DNA from: Takakia lepidozioides
Lineage: Eukaryota > Streptophyta > Takakiopsida > Takakiales > Takakiaceae
Assembly (NCBI GenBank): GCA_030704615.1
Contig: CM060731.1
Span: 94,904,756 to 94,968,755 of the forward strand
Direction of reading: 5' to 3'
Length of the DNA: 64,000 nucleotides
Shown here: piece by piece, positions 11,433 through 22,019 of the stretch
How the letters are laid out: the number at the start of each line of letters is the position of its first letter
Numbering within the stretch: position 1 is the first letter of the stretch
The notes under the pieces: model-generated
Seen by the model: only the letters and a program-made list of their open reading frames with translations
Told to the model about the DNA's origin: nothing
Databases searched by the model: none
Translations under genes and position numbers: made by a program

Positions 11433-11728
11433 TTGTGGGAGCAGGGACGTGATATGGAGGCTTTGGAGACCTATGATCAAATGATGGAGGAAGGGGAGAA
11501 ACCCGACCACAACACGTTTATGTGCATTTGCAGTACGTGTGCAAGCATGGCAGCTCTGGTAAAGAGGTCCATGGCGACATTATCAGAGCTGGAATTGTAT
11601 CAAATGTCATTCTGAACAATACCCTCGTGGACATGTATGTAAAATGTGGGTGCATTGATGATGGAAAGGGAGTGTTCGACAGACTGCAGGCTGCCCTTGC
11701 AGATATGTATGCCAATGTGAGAGCATGA
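11433..11728 (+). pseudogene. PPR fragment
   Basis: The frame at 11433-11615 gives EALETYDQMMEEGEKPDHNT, then FMCICSTCASMAAL. A shift leads to 11560-11690: KEVHGDIIRAGIVSNVILNN, then TLVDMYVKCGCIDDGKGVFD. One and a half PPR units in plus orientation, facing the minus-strand fragment at 10534-10990. No E or DYW domain is seen. Confidence 0.65.
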
Positions 11729-12317
11729 AGGATGCACGTCCAGCTACAGATGCCAACAATGTCACCCCGGTGATGCGACAACGGGCAACACTCTTGCCTC
11801 CAGATGTACAGCTGAATCCACCCGCACCACTTTGTGGACTGACGAGATTTTTCGAGATTGGAGCCCTCCGCTGGCAGGAACAGTTGGCCTGGCCTAGTGC
11901 CCTTAGCTGGTGGCATAAGTTGGTTGGCGCCTTCGAGTCATGCAGTACAGCTGCTAAAGATGCCATCCTGGGGCCTCTCATGCTGAGGGAGTACACCCAC
12001 CCATTTTCCCAACCCTGGCTGCTCCCCCCCCCCTCTCCTTGACAAACAGATCTCACGTTGCATGTATTGAATTCTCATCACTCTCTGATACTGAGCTGCT
12101 GTGTTCCAGATGGCTCCCCGAATTGAAGAGATACCCAACCGTCAAACATGACTCACCACGCACAACCCTAAGGCACCCTGATGGTCAATTCCAGCATATG
12201 CGGCAGACTGTATCATGTCAGCCACCACTAATGGTATCACAATCCACTTGTCCAGGTACAAGACCTCATAATCTCTATCAGCTGAAGCATAGTCTCTGCA
12301 CAGGCTCAGTTTCAAGC

Positions 12318-12625
12318 AAGGACTACTCAACATTCTCGATCTCCTCTCCCCAAGTTGCTTGGGCATATGGACTCTCTCTATTTCAAACAATTTCTCATAC
12401 CAATACCAGACTATGTCTGTTCAGCATGTACCTCTCTTTCCAGTTATGTGACAAGGCCTCACCCCTTGGTATTATCCCTAATCTGTACTCACCGTTATTT
12501 GTTCATCGCTCCAACCCTCATCTCTTTCTTACAGGCTATTTTCCAAGTGTGGACCACTCAACATTCTCTCTCCCAAGCTACTTGGGCACACTGGCTCTCT
12601 CTATTTCAAACAATTTTACACACTT
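12318..12625 (+). repeat. Imperfect direct duplication
   Basis: ACTCAACATTCTC...CTCTCTCTATTTCAAACAAT occurs at about 12327-12390 and again at about 12557-12620, a spacing of about 230 bp. Confidence 0.6.
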
Positions 12626-12767
12626 GTTAATCTCCCCACACAGTTTTAGACAATGATTTTTACTCCATGTTCCTACTCGATTCTCATATATGTTATTTCT
12701 CGAATGACTGCCACTCAATACACTACCACTCTCCTTTACAAGATATTCGGAGCTACTGGCTAGCTTG

Positions 12768-12990
12768 CGAAAATGCTACCTTGGAAAAATGTTACCTTGG
12801 AAAAGTGCTACCTTGGCAAACTGCTACCTTGGCAAATTGTCACCTTGGGAAAATGCTACCTTGAAAAATTGCTACCTTGGGAAATTGCTACCTTTGGAAA
12901 TTGTTACCTTGGGAAAATGCTACCTTGGAAAATGTTACCTTGGAAAAATGCTACCTTGGGAGAATGTTACCTTGGGAAAATGCTACCTCA
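12768..12990 (+). repeat. 17-bp minisatellite, ~14 copies
   Basis: Unit GCTACCTTGGGAAAAT with T/C and A/G variants, repeated about 14 times. Because the unit is near 17 bp it stays open in more than one frame, giving artefactual LPWENATLGKCY-type translations. Confidence 0.9.
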
Positions 12991-13050
12991 TTTCACTGCT
13001 ATTCACATCATTTACTATAACTGAACATTACCACTCTTTTTTACAAAGTC

Positions 13051-13295
13051 TTTCAAATGATTATCATCCATCATTTTCCAGCTCTCTTTCAAGTGATTAT
13101 CATCCATCATTCTCCAGCTCTCTTTCAAGTGATTATCATCCCAACACTCTCCAGCTCTCTTTCAAGTGAATATCATCCATCACTCTCCAGCTCTTTTTCA
13201 AGTGATTATTATCCATCATTCTCCAGTTCTCTCTCAAGTGATTATCATCCATCATTCTCCAGTTCTCTTCTTTCAAGTGATTACCATCCATCCCG
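13051..13295 (+). repeat. 36-bp minisatellite, ~7 copies
   Basis: Unit TTTCAAGTGATTATCATC then CATCATTCTCCAGCTCTC, about seven copies with few substitutions. The last one or two units are slightly shifted in length. Confidence 0.9.
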
Positions 13296-13628
13296 CACCC
13301 ACCAAATGGCCCAAGTAGAAGGCGCCATATGCCTACACCAAATAAAATCAAACCCTTCTGCACTCATACACCCAACCGTCATCTGAATGCGTTCATCCCG
13401 TCCCTGCCCAGAGCCATCCATCCACGCTACTCGCCTACTCACCTTATAGCCCCAACACTTAAAACCACAACCCCCACCAAATGATATCTCATTCATCCAC
13501 AGATGCACCCACAACCAACACCATCAATCGTTATCTTACTCCCTCCCCCCCTACATCAAACATATTTCATTAAGTATATGCACACACACCTTCCTAGCAA
13601 TAGCCACTCTTCTTCCTGTTCTTAATAA
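13296..13628. other. C-rich upstream region of M1
   Basis: C/A-rich sequence without ORFs, directly upstream of the putative M1 start. It would contain the promoter if M1 was expressed. No TATA box stands out. Confidence 0.3.
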
Positions 13629-14107
13629 ATGGCAGACACGGTGGCTGTTGATCTGGAATGCATCCGAGAGTATAAGGACCATGTGGTCTTTTCCACTCAA
13701 AGTTTCCGACCGTGCAGTGGATGTGTGGTTCAACCGCATGACTTGGTGGTTCCAGTTAATTCAAGGTACATCCCCCGATTTGCTTTGCTGGAATGGATTC
13801 CGTGAACTGCTACGTGACAATGCATGTTGGAAACGCAGGTAATGACGAATGTGAAGGAGCAAGTCGTAATGCATACAAATTCGTTCGGCTTGTACGTCAA
13901 ATGGGATGGAACACAGACATTGGAAGACTACGTGACACGTTTCAGATGTGCGTACAAGGACAACCTCTTCGCCAAGGAGCTGCAGACAGTAAAAAGGAGC
14001 GTGGAGTTTACACACCAGGAGGGGGCGGGAAAAGCTGCAATGCGAATTGTGTACAGGTGAAACCCAGCTCCCGTTGTTTGCAAAAGCTGGGTTATGAGGT
14101 TTGTCTA

Positions 14108-14127
14108 GGAAATGCGGCACCGCATTC
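14108..14127. repeat. Family A palindrome in M1 intron 1
   Basis: GGAAATGCGGCACCGCATTC lies inside the 14057-14202 intron. Confidence 0.8.
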
Positions 14128-15368
14128 GCACTTTATCTTTTCGGTTGCACTATGCGAATACATGGTCATAACTTGTGCTCACGCATGCTGACTGTCATGT
14201 AGGTATATGAAATATGTGCTTCTTAAGACAGGGGCCATGGCTCAAGAGCCACCATTCTTCATGGCTTGGACCGTGGCGGGCCCAAGCTGTGTCTACCTAC
14301 CAGAGATGCAGAAACAATGGCATGCCGCGCATCTCGTTGGATGCTCGTGGTACCTGAACATGTCTGGCGGACTTGTTGACGAATCGGAGAAAGATTTGCA
14401 CGCGAAAGCGGAGGAGAAGAGAAAGGAAAGACGTGTCTCTGCTGGGCCTGAGTTGGCAAAGGACGTTGCTGCTCTGGAACAATCCAGAAAGGCAGCTGAG
14501 ATGGCACAGAAGACGATGGATGCAGCTGTGTAGGCTCAACAGAAGGGGTCGAAGAAGAGGACTCGTCAGCAAGGAGCAGCAGTTGTAACACCCAAGAAGA
14601 CGAAGAAGCAGAAACAGAAAGAGCAGAAAGATGGTGACGAAGAGGACTCCGATGGAGACTTTGCAACCAGCCCACCCCCCGAAACGCAGCCGAAATCCCT
14701 TATGCCCACCGTTGTCACAAGAGGGACGAGAACAGGCTCAGCAAAGAAGGCACTTTTCAACCTCCCGGGGGGGCACCCTTTCGAGCCGATGGAAATGAAG
14801 AGGCCAAAAATGGAGCCAGAAACAGTAGTTCAGTGTGTCAATGAGAGTTTCTTGGCGGCTTTGGATGGACGGGCAGCCAAGTTGGCATACATCAAGACCA
14901 TGGAGGGTCTGAAGGGCAGAGCACTGAAGAAGGCGGCTGAAGCAGAGCCTTCCGACACCCCTGGGTTTCTGAAGATGGTCTTGTTCTTTGAGAAGGTGTG
15001 TGCAGGGAAGGATTGCAGGAGGGGCAGAAAAGCCACCGAGTGGTTTTGCGATATGATCATCTTGGATATTCCGGACGGAGAGCCTGTGGAAGGACTGCAA
15101 GCTTTGCCATCTTGGAACAGGTACTCCGAGGACTTTTGGAAGAAAGGATTCGGGCTCGCCCGCATGGTGTTGGACGACAAAGGCTGTGTGGTTGTCCTGG
15201 CGAGCAGAGGCAAAAACACGGAGACAAGAATTACGAAGTGGACCCGCAAGAGCGTCGTCCCAATTCTGAAGAAGAAGTGGACATGCATCAACACATTGGG
15301 CCTTCGGTCGGAAGGGAAGAAGGTAATTATGACATTAGCAATCGTCCTTTCATTTTGTAACCTGTTTT

Positions 15369-15386
15369 GAAATGCGGTGCCGCATT
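15369..15386. repeat. Family A palindrome in M1 intron 2
   Basis: GAAATGCGGTGCCGCATTC lies inside the 15323-15418 intron. Confidence 0.8.
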
Positions 15387-16674
15387 CGATTTCTAATCGT
15401 TTCCCACTGTGTATGCAGACGAAGCAGTTCGATGCATACTGCTTTGTGAAGGAGAACTCGAGCTTTGCTTTCCGGAAGGAGGGATTGCTGGTTGACCCGA
15501 ACTGCGACCCCATCGATTACGACGTCATGTTCAACAACGTTCCCACGGAACTCCTCCCCCATAGCCTCACTTCAACGGATCCCCTGCGGTATTCACGGAC
15601 TCATAGCCATGCCTTCATCCAGACAATTATAGAGACATGTACTGACCTGGAGGGCAGAGTGCTGGACCTCATCTGTGGAGTAGGTATGCAGATTCTTGTA
15701 CTATGTTGTTCTGTGAATTCTCATTCCGTTCAAATTCGCCATGTGTGAAGGGCCATTTATTAATGAGTGGATGGCATTGTGACAGGTGCCTCAATGTGGG
15801 CTGGGCAATTTTCCGACCGGCACCTCTTTGCCTACGAGGAGGACACATCCGTCTGGGGATCCCATCTGGAAGGGCTTCAACGGAATGTGAAGGCTCCAAT
15901 CAAAGCCAAAGATTCCCCGGATGATTCGTCGGACTCGGAGGAAGAGACAGTGGACATTGATGCTGAGGAGAACCCGGAATACGAGTGAGTGCAAACATTG
16001 TAAGTTTGCAAAGCCTTCTGGGTGATTTTTTGTCACACGCATTTCCGGACTGTGGTTCTCATTGGTCTCGTGGGTGATTGTTATGTGCGAAACCTATAGG
16101 GCCTACATTTCTTGCCAGGGGGAAGTCCCGTTCTATGCGAGGACCGACTTTATGAAGAGCCCGGTGAAGGACTACTCTCTTCCTAGTTATGCAGCTAAAC
16201 TCGCAAATACAGCGATTAGACGATGTGAGAATCCCAGTAAAGTAAAGCTGATTTTGGAGAGGGCTAGGGAGGATAGAAGGATAAGGAAAGAGTTGGCAGC
16301 AGCTGAGATAGGTAGACGGGTGCGAAAGTATATATGTGATTCAGCGGAAGAGAGCGATGCAGACAGGGAGGACGACGACCCAACGGAGGTGAGATGGTCG
16401 GTTCAGCAAGGGGAAGATGGGATTTTTGAAAGCTTGGCCAATGAGCAGTCTGCTGGACATGAGAAAGGCGATGACGGGGTGGAAGGGGAGCAGGACAGTC
16501 AAGGACAGGACGACGATAGTGATGATTTTCAAGATTGGTAGAATTTTAATTAACTCTCTGTACATTTACATTCTCTTCCAGAGTATATAAAGGAAATTCT
16601 CCCCGTCCTTGATGTCCCCTCTCCCATGTGCTTCTAAACGACACCATCTTCCAAACCATGTCCTTCCCAAAACT

Positions 16675-17228
16675 GGAAATGCGGCACCGCATTTCCATAA
16701 CCGGGGCAAGAACAATTTTTCCGTTTCCTGGTTTGGACATCAGAAATTGTTCGGCCGAACGGAAATGCGGTGTCGTTTTCGACACGGAAGTTCTGCCGAT
16801 TGCCAGCTCCTTCCATGGAGGTAAATGGAAATGCGACACCGCATTCGGAGGTCGAACACGTTATTTACATGACCGACATGGAAATGCGGTGCCGCAATTC
16901 CATTTTAGAGATGGATGTTTTTCCAATTCCAGACCCTCCGACGGAAATGCGGTGCCGCATTTCCATTTGGAGATGGATGTTTTTCCAATTCCAGACCCTT
17001 CGACGGAAATGCGGCACCGCATTCCATTGTCCAATAAGAAATTTCGATAACGGACATGGAAATGCGGTGCCACATTTCCAGAACGGACATCGTTGTTTGT
17101 CCAATTGCAGACCCTTCGACGGAAATGCGGCACCGCATTCCATCGTGCTAGACGGAAATACGGTGCCGCATTCCATTGTCGAATACGAAATTTTGATGAC
17201 GGACATGGAAATGCGGTGCCGCATTTCC
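16675..17228. repeat. Array of ~10 family A palindromes
   Basis: Inverted repeats with arms GGAAATGCGG / CCGCATTTCC and a 2-nt TG or CA centre start at about 16675, 16761 (diverged), 16827, 16880, 16943, 17005, 17058, 17121, 17154 and 17207. Spacers are partly shared (TTTTTCCAATTCCAGACCC, GATGACGGACATG), so the array grew by duplication. It begins about 130 bp after the M1 stop. Confidence 0.85.
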
Positions 17229-17503
17229 GAGCTTGGGCATGGAGATATTTCCTTTTACTCATACATGGATTTCCTTCCCCTCAGGACTCTGATATCGCTG
17301 ACTATGATATATTCATGTGGACAGACACATTGTAGAAATGAGACCACAAATTGTAAACAGTGGGCCAATTACTGCAGTTCTTGAATACAATGAAACACAA
17401 CACATAGAAGTAAGGGACGATGGGTTATTTTATTGATTGAACACGATGTCTCACATTTAGCAACTCAAGACAAATCTAAGCCCTTCTGCCTTCTGCATGG
17501 GCG

Positions 17504-18076
17504 TCACCAAGTCGACGGAACTTCGATAGCCCTCAAAACAAGCTCATTACTGACGCGGCACCTCCAGGTAAACTGCAATGTGGTCGTTCTGGTGCCCTTG
17601 GTGGAGCTGACGACAATGTCATGCCCATCAATGATACCACCATCATACATTGACAAGGTCACTGTGGGCCTCATGTGCCCGTGCGATTCATCTTCGCAAC
17701 TCATGTATCCATACACTGGAAGAGCGGAGTGAACTCCACGAATATAGTTTTCCCCGGTGCCGTCCTCCCTGGTCCACTCGCAGTAGTTCCAGCGCCAAAG
17801 CGAGGCCGTGCGTGATCTGTCCGGCATCCCATTCCAGCTTGGTATATCGAGGTCAACAATTTTCAGGACCCACGGACCGCATTGACCCTCGCCCTCACCT
17901 CGCTCAAAGCGGTAATAGCCCTCCAAATACTCCATTGCGCGCAAAGACTCCCGCTTGATTCCAGAAGCGTCAGTGAAAATTGAGAGCCACACAATGATGT
18001 CTCCTGATTCTGGTTTGAACATTGCATAATCGTGGCCATGATAAGGGCAATCATCAGGATTGCGGCGGCACGGCAT
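17504..18076 (-). CDS. Unrecognised intact 190-aa protein
   Basis: An uninterrupted 190-codon frame begins with MPCRRNPDDCPYHGHD, a Cys/His-rich start that could bind metal. It continues with a mixed alpha/beta-like composition (LKIVDLDIPSWNGMPD, LWRWNYCEWTREDGTGENY) and a C-terminal MYDGGIIDGHDIVVSSTKG, LQFTWRCRV. No signal peptide or membrane segment is evident, and no family recognised. It runs tail-to-tail with M1. The balanced amino-acid composition argues for a real protein or a recently active element gene. An in-frame upstream start was not found. Confidence 0.45.
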   Translation of the reverse strand: MPCRRNPDDCPYHGHDYAMFKPESGDIIVWLSIFTDASGIKRESLRAMEYLEGYYRFERGEGEGQCGPWVLKIVDLDIPSWNGMPDRSRTASLWRWNYCEWTREDGTGENYIRGVHSALPVYGYMSCEDESHGHMRPTVTLSMYDGGIIDGHDIVVSSTKGTRTTTLQFTWRCRVSNELVLRAIEVPSTW

Positions 18077-18373
18077 CCTTGCAAAAGATTACCGGAGTAC
18101 ACTCAATGACAGCAGCTCCCGGATGGAGGAGGCAACAGCGTGGTCGCTGGAAGAAGTTCAAGGACATGACAATGTGTTTGCAAACGCTGCAATTCCTCAC
18201 TTACATTGCAGGGCACATTTAAATTTCCCCCTACAGGAACCTGCATGGATGAAGATTGGCTGCTCCATGAATGTAGCCGTTTCAGTTTCCTTCCGTGCCA
18301 TGCAAACTATGGGCAGTAAGTACTAGGTGGGCCTATAGCCACTCGAGACGACGAAGTCCATCCCTCCTTCGAT

Positions 18374-18408
18374 GTAAATGCGGCGCCGAATTCCCATCCG
18401 GGGGATGG
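18374..18408. repeat. Family A palindrome with flank of the 1-344 repeat
   Basis: TAAATGCGGCGCCGAATTC then CCATCCGGGGG combines the ATGCGG arm of the M1 array with the GAATTTCC/ATCCGGGG arm of the left-edge tandem repeat, linking the two. Confidence 0.7.
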
Positions 18409-18860
18409 ACTTCGCTGGCAGATTTCAAACTATACCATGTGGATGAGAAAGAGGTATCGGTTCATCCACCGCTGGCGTGATGAACATGTTACACGATGAT
18501 TGGTGGGTACATGGGACCGAGATGCTCCATTATTGGACACCCCACTGCTCTTCCGCTTCTCATCATTTCGAAAATCAAAGGGCTTCCTTGTTGTCCACAA
18601 GGTCATTGTCATCAGCATCAAAGACGTCCTAAGGTCCTCCTTTGCAAGGATGTCGTGCTTCCGGAACCGGGCTGACATTGCCTTTCAATATGTAATTCTA
18701 AAAAACATTGCCAAACCTCCTTCATCGGGAGGTCCTTCTCCCCCTATGACCGTGATACCCTCAACCCTATTCCCGCGGACACTCATTTCCGGAAAATAGT
18801 CCTGCTCATGTTTTCTTCGACACTTACGACTCTGCTCATGGCTCATGCCGCTCATGGCTC

Positions 18861-19343
18861 ATGGCTCATGAAATAGCAGCCCCCTTGCAAAGCGAAGTAA
18901 ACGATGTGCAAGAGACGTTGTTGGTTTTGAACAATCGCAAGGAGAGTGCAACAAAGAAAGAAAGAGACTTGGTGGTACAACATGCTTATGTGACTGGGCT
19001 TTTGAAAAGCTTGAGAGAACAAATTACGAGGTCTAACTTGGACCTTAATGCAGCTGAGAAGGAAGAACATGCCTATACGGTAGATGCAAGGGCGCGAATG
19101 TGTGGAAAACCAACCAATTACAGTACATCCTCTGACATGTTCAATATGGGTAATGTTAACGATCGTAGGCTTGCTACCATCATTAAACAGAAAAATATAG
19201 ATCTTCATAGAAGCGAGCTTCTTGTGATGGAAAAAGGATATGCGAACAATGCTGCCCTCATGGAAATTGATCTTGTTGTTGCAAAGCACAATTTGAGTGA
19301 AGTTCACATGACAGTTGAAGGGCGTGAGGAAGAGTTGCACTAG
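18861..19343 (+). CDS. Unrecognised 160-aa coiled-coil protein
   Basis: An intact 160-codon frame, Leu/Glu/Lys-rich and probably mostly helical: VQETLLVLNNRKESATKKE, LLKSLREQITRSNLDLNAAE and ATIIKQKNIDLHRSELLVME, with heptad-like spacing. The ATG sits in a short tandem of CTCATGG units (18836-18870), so the true start may be upstream or the N-terminus may be fused to repeat DNA. No family recognised. It could be a captured exon of a larger coiled-coil gene. Confidence 0.4.
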   Translation: MAHEIAAPLQSEVNDVQETLLVLNNRKESATKKERDLVVQHAYVTGLLKSLREQITRSNLDLNAAEKEEHAYTVDARARMCGKPTNYSTSSDMFNMGNVNDRRLATIIKQKNIDLHRSELLVMEKGYANNAALMEIDLVVAKHNLSEVHMTVEGREEELH

Positions 19344-19484
19344 AAGCATTCGTGTCTTTTCCGAATCGACTGGGTGTCCGCCAACCACTCCAGGAACCAC
19401 TTGGCAGTAAGCGGGACTACTAGAGAGTCGAAACGGACAATGTGGGCCCACGGGGGCATTTCAGACGGCGGGCAGAAGTGGGGT

Positions 19485-19504
19485 CTACGACTCCGGAGTC
19501 GTAG
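19485..19504. repeat. 20-nt perfect palindrome
   Basis: Arms CTACGACTCC / GGAGTCGTAG. Close in form to the GCGACTCC...GGAGTCGC units of the 33 kb array. Confidence 0.8.
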
Positions 19505-19807
19505 CAAAATTTCGGGCTATTTAATTAATTACGTAAATACATAAAATTTGAAAAAGCGGAAATTACAAGTGGTTCTAATTACTGCACATGCGACTAGAAA
19601 TTTTCATTCATAATTCAATTAATGAAATAAAGATATTTATTCATTAAAGTGAATATGTAGTCGACTCAACTACTCCATGAACCACTGCGCATTGATTGCA
19701 CCCGTGATTCGGGGCCACATTTGCTTACGTGTGTTTCACAAGAACAAGCAAACAAAATCTGGCCTTTGGGGGCTTGCATATTTTAATATGTACTGCCTCC
19801 ACCTGAA

Positions 19808-20005
19808 GTGACATGGAAGGTCCATAGTGACATCATGAAAGCTGGAATTGTAGGGTTTGCTATTCTGAACACCGCCGTGGTGGACATGTATGCCGAATGC
19901 GGGAGCATTGAAGATGTGAAGGTAGTGTTCGACTGTGGCTCAACGAGATGTGGTGTCGTGGAGTGCGATGATCGCATTGGCAGCAATGCAAGGATGTATG
20001 CATGA
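19808..20005 (+). pseudogene. PPR fragment
   Basis: The frame gives HSDIMKAGIVGFAILNTAVV, then DMYAECGSIEDVKVVFD: one PPR unit and the start of the next. It then degenerates before the following PDF-like segment. Confidence 0.65.
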
Positions 20006-20040
20006 TTTGTGCAGACGCAGTGATAACTGAAGGAGCAGGA

Positions 20041-20476
20041 TAGAGTGTGGGTCCATATTCATCCAAGAGGGTCGGATTTCAAGCTCCAGATTACCTATGG
20101 ATCCCTGTGGAAGGATAGCTACAAGAAACCTCCATGGGTAGATGGTTAGCTGGAAGCGGCAGCTGTAGCGGCACAGTTGATAAAATCAAGCACCGCAACC
20201 ATGACCACAGCTTCTGGAAGAGGATCAAGAGAGGGAGTCCACAATGCCTCTTCTGGCACTTATGGGCATGTGAAGATGCTTTATGAGGCAGGCAGACTGA
20301 AAGAGGCTCTACAAACTTTAAACCAAAGAGGCATTTCAGCAGATGTAGATACGTATGTGTGTCTTGCCTAAGTGCATCAAGATGAAAGGCCTAGAAGTTG
20401 GAAAGCAGGTGCACACTCACATTGTCCAAAGTGGATTCACGCTGAACGTTTTTCTACTCAACAACCTTGTCCATTC
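20041..20476 (+). pseudogene. PDF-motif plus PPR N-terminal region, copy 1
   Basis: The segment at ~20044-20155 reads VxxHPRGSDFKLQITYGSLW, then KDSYKKPPWVDG. At 20177-20371 comes GSREGVHNASSGTYGHVKML, EAGRLKEALQTLNQRGISAD, VDTYVCL. After a shift, KCIKMKGLEVGKQVHTHIVQ, then SGFTLNVFLLN. The first part resembles the C-terminal PDF motif of plant organellar ssDNA-binding proteins (OSB; family form PDFKHK..GEALW...PxWV). The rest is the N-terminal PPR region of a PLS-class protein. Two further copies of the arrangement follow at 22 and 23 kb. Confidence 0.5.
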
Positions 20477-20477
20477 T

Positions 20478-20910
20478 GAACCATACCCTGGTGGACATGT
20501 ATGCGAAATGTGGGTGCATCGAGCCTGGACAAGGGCAAAGAGGTGCATGGGGTATCATCAAAGCTGGAATTGTACCAAATGTCATTATGAACACTGCCCT
20601 GGCAGCTCTGGAAAAGGGGAAAGAGGTCCATGGCGACATCTTCAGAGCTGGAATTGTACCAAATGTCATTCTGAACCATATCCTGGTGGACATGTATGCA
20701 AAATGTGGGTGCATTGAGCCCTAGACAAGGGCAAAGAGGTGCATGGGGTATCATCAAAGCTGGAATTGTACCAAATGTCATTATGAACACTGCCCTGGCA
20801 GCTCTGGAAAAGGGGAAAAAGGTCCATGGCGACATCTTCAGAGCTGGAATTGTACCAAATGTCATTCTGAACCATACCCTAGTGGACATGTATGCAAAAT
20901 GTGGGTGCAT
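20478..20910 (+). repeat. 195-bp tandem duplication within PPR coding sequence
   Basis: Units begin at 20478, 20673 and 20869 with CTGGTGGACATGTATGC. Each encodes HTLVDMYAKCGCI then IIKAGIVPNVIMNTALAALE, then GKEVHGDIFRAGIVPNVILN. Units differ at only a few bases. Confidence 0.85.
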
Positions 20911-21975
20911 CTAGGATGCAAAGGGAGTGTTTGACACTATGGCTGAACGAGATGTGGTGTCGTGGAGTGCGATGCTTGCAGGTATGCACGGCAGGGACGT
21001 GGGATGGAGGCTTTGGAGAGCTATGAGCAAAGGATGGGGGAAGCACATCATGTTTGTGTGCATTTGCAATGATTGTGCAAGCCTAGCAGCCCTGGAGCAA
21101 GGCAATAGGTGCATGGGGACATCAAAGCTGGAATTGTGCCAAATGTCAATCTGAACACTACCCTGGCAGCTTTGGAAAAGGGGAAAGAGGTCCATGTCGA
21201 CATCTTTAGAGCTGGAATTGTACCAGATGACATTCTGAACAATACCCTGGTGAACATGTTTGCAAAATGTGGGTGCATCTAGGATGCAAAGGGAGTGTTC
21301 AAAACTATGGCTGAACAAGATGTGGTGTCGTGGAGTGCGATGCTTGTAGGGTATGCATGGCAGGGACGTGGGATGGAGGCTTGGGGAGAGTTATGAGCAA
21401 ATGATGGGGGAAGCACATCATGTTTGTGTGCATTTGCAATGTGCGTGCAAGCCTAGCAGCCCTGGAGAAGGGCAAGAGGTGCATGGGGATATCATCAAAG
21501 CTGGAATTGTGCCAAATGTCAATCTGAACACTGCCCTGGCAGCTTTGGAAATGGGGAAAGAAGTCCATGTCGACATCTTTAGAGCTGGAATTGTACCAGA
21601 TGACATTCTAAACAATACCCTGGTGGACATGTTTGCAAAATGTGGGTGCATCTAGGATGCACAGGGAGTGTTCGACACTATGGCTGAACGACATGTGGTG
21701 TCGTGGAGTGCGATATGATGTGCTTGCAGGGTATGCACATCAGGGATGTGGAATGGAGGCTTTGGAGACCTATGAGCAAATGATGGGGGAAGCACATCAT
21801 GTTTGTGTGCATTCGCAATGCTTGTGCAAGCCTGGCAGCCGGCCTGGAGAAGGGCAAAGAGGTGCATGGGGATATCATCAAAGCTGGAATTGTACCAAAT
21901 GTCAATCTGAACACTGCCCTGGCAGCTTTGGAAAAGGGGAAAGAGGTCCACATGGCGACATCTTCAGAGTTGGAC
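20911..21975 (+). repeat. ~370-bp tandem PPR units sharing one stop codon
   Basis: Three units start at CTAGGATGCA, 20911, 21279 and 21652 (periods 368 and 373 bp). Each encodes KGVFDTMAERDVVSWSAMLA, a degraded EALE.YEQMMGE..H.VCVH stretch, then KAGIVPNVNLNTALAALEKG. All three carry the same in-frame TAG after KCGCI. The stop therefore predates the amplification. Confidence 0.85.
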
Positions 21976-22019
21976 TTGTACCAAGGTGAATGCCTGTCAG
22001 ATTACCAGATGCAAAGAGG

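Larger units (their letters stand above)
13629..16541 (+). pseudogene. M1: multi-exon gene with methyltransferase-like motifs, three nonsense codons
   Basis: Exons read as 13629-14056, 14203-15322, 15419-15683, 15786-15984 and 16100-16541. All have GT-AG boundaries and matching phases, and two further copies (28327-31620) keep the same boundaries. Motifs in order: Cys pair CSGC near the N-terminus; EPPFFMAW; a basic linker; CDMIILDIPDG (motif IV position of amino-methyltransferases); FWKKGFGLARMVLDDKG; KSVVPILKKKWTCINTLGLR; then RVLDLICGVGASMWAG followed by FAYEED, like the AdoMet motif I placed C-terminally in beta-class N4/N6 enzymes. The acidic tail ends EVRWSVQQGEDGIFE and DDDSDDFQDW. Premature stops: TGA 13803, TGA 13815, TAG 14531. 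No classical DPPY is present, so catalysis is doubtful. The methyltransferase reading is my inference; the gene structure is seen. About 850 codons in total. Confidence 0.6.

Noticed and set aside
12765-13386. ORFs with LPWENATLGKC and SSDYHPSFSSSL repeats
   Set aside because: Translations of the 17-bp and 36-bp minisatellites.
14830-15513. 227-codon minus-strand ORF
   Set aside because: Antisense shadow of M1 exons 2-3; it crosses an intron that is supported by two paralogues.
16628-17384. Several overlapping ORFs of 70-204 codons on both strands
   Set aside because: They translate the family A palindrome array (repeated MRCRIS, AVPHFH and CGTAF peptides) and have no independent support.
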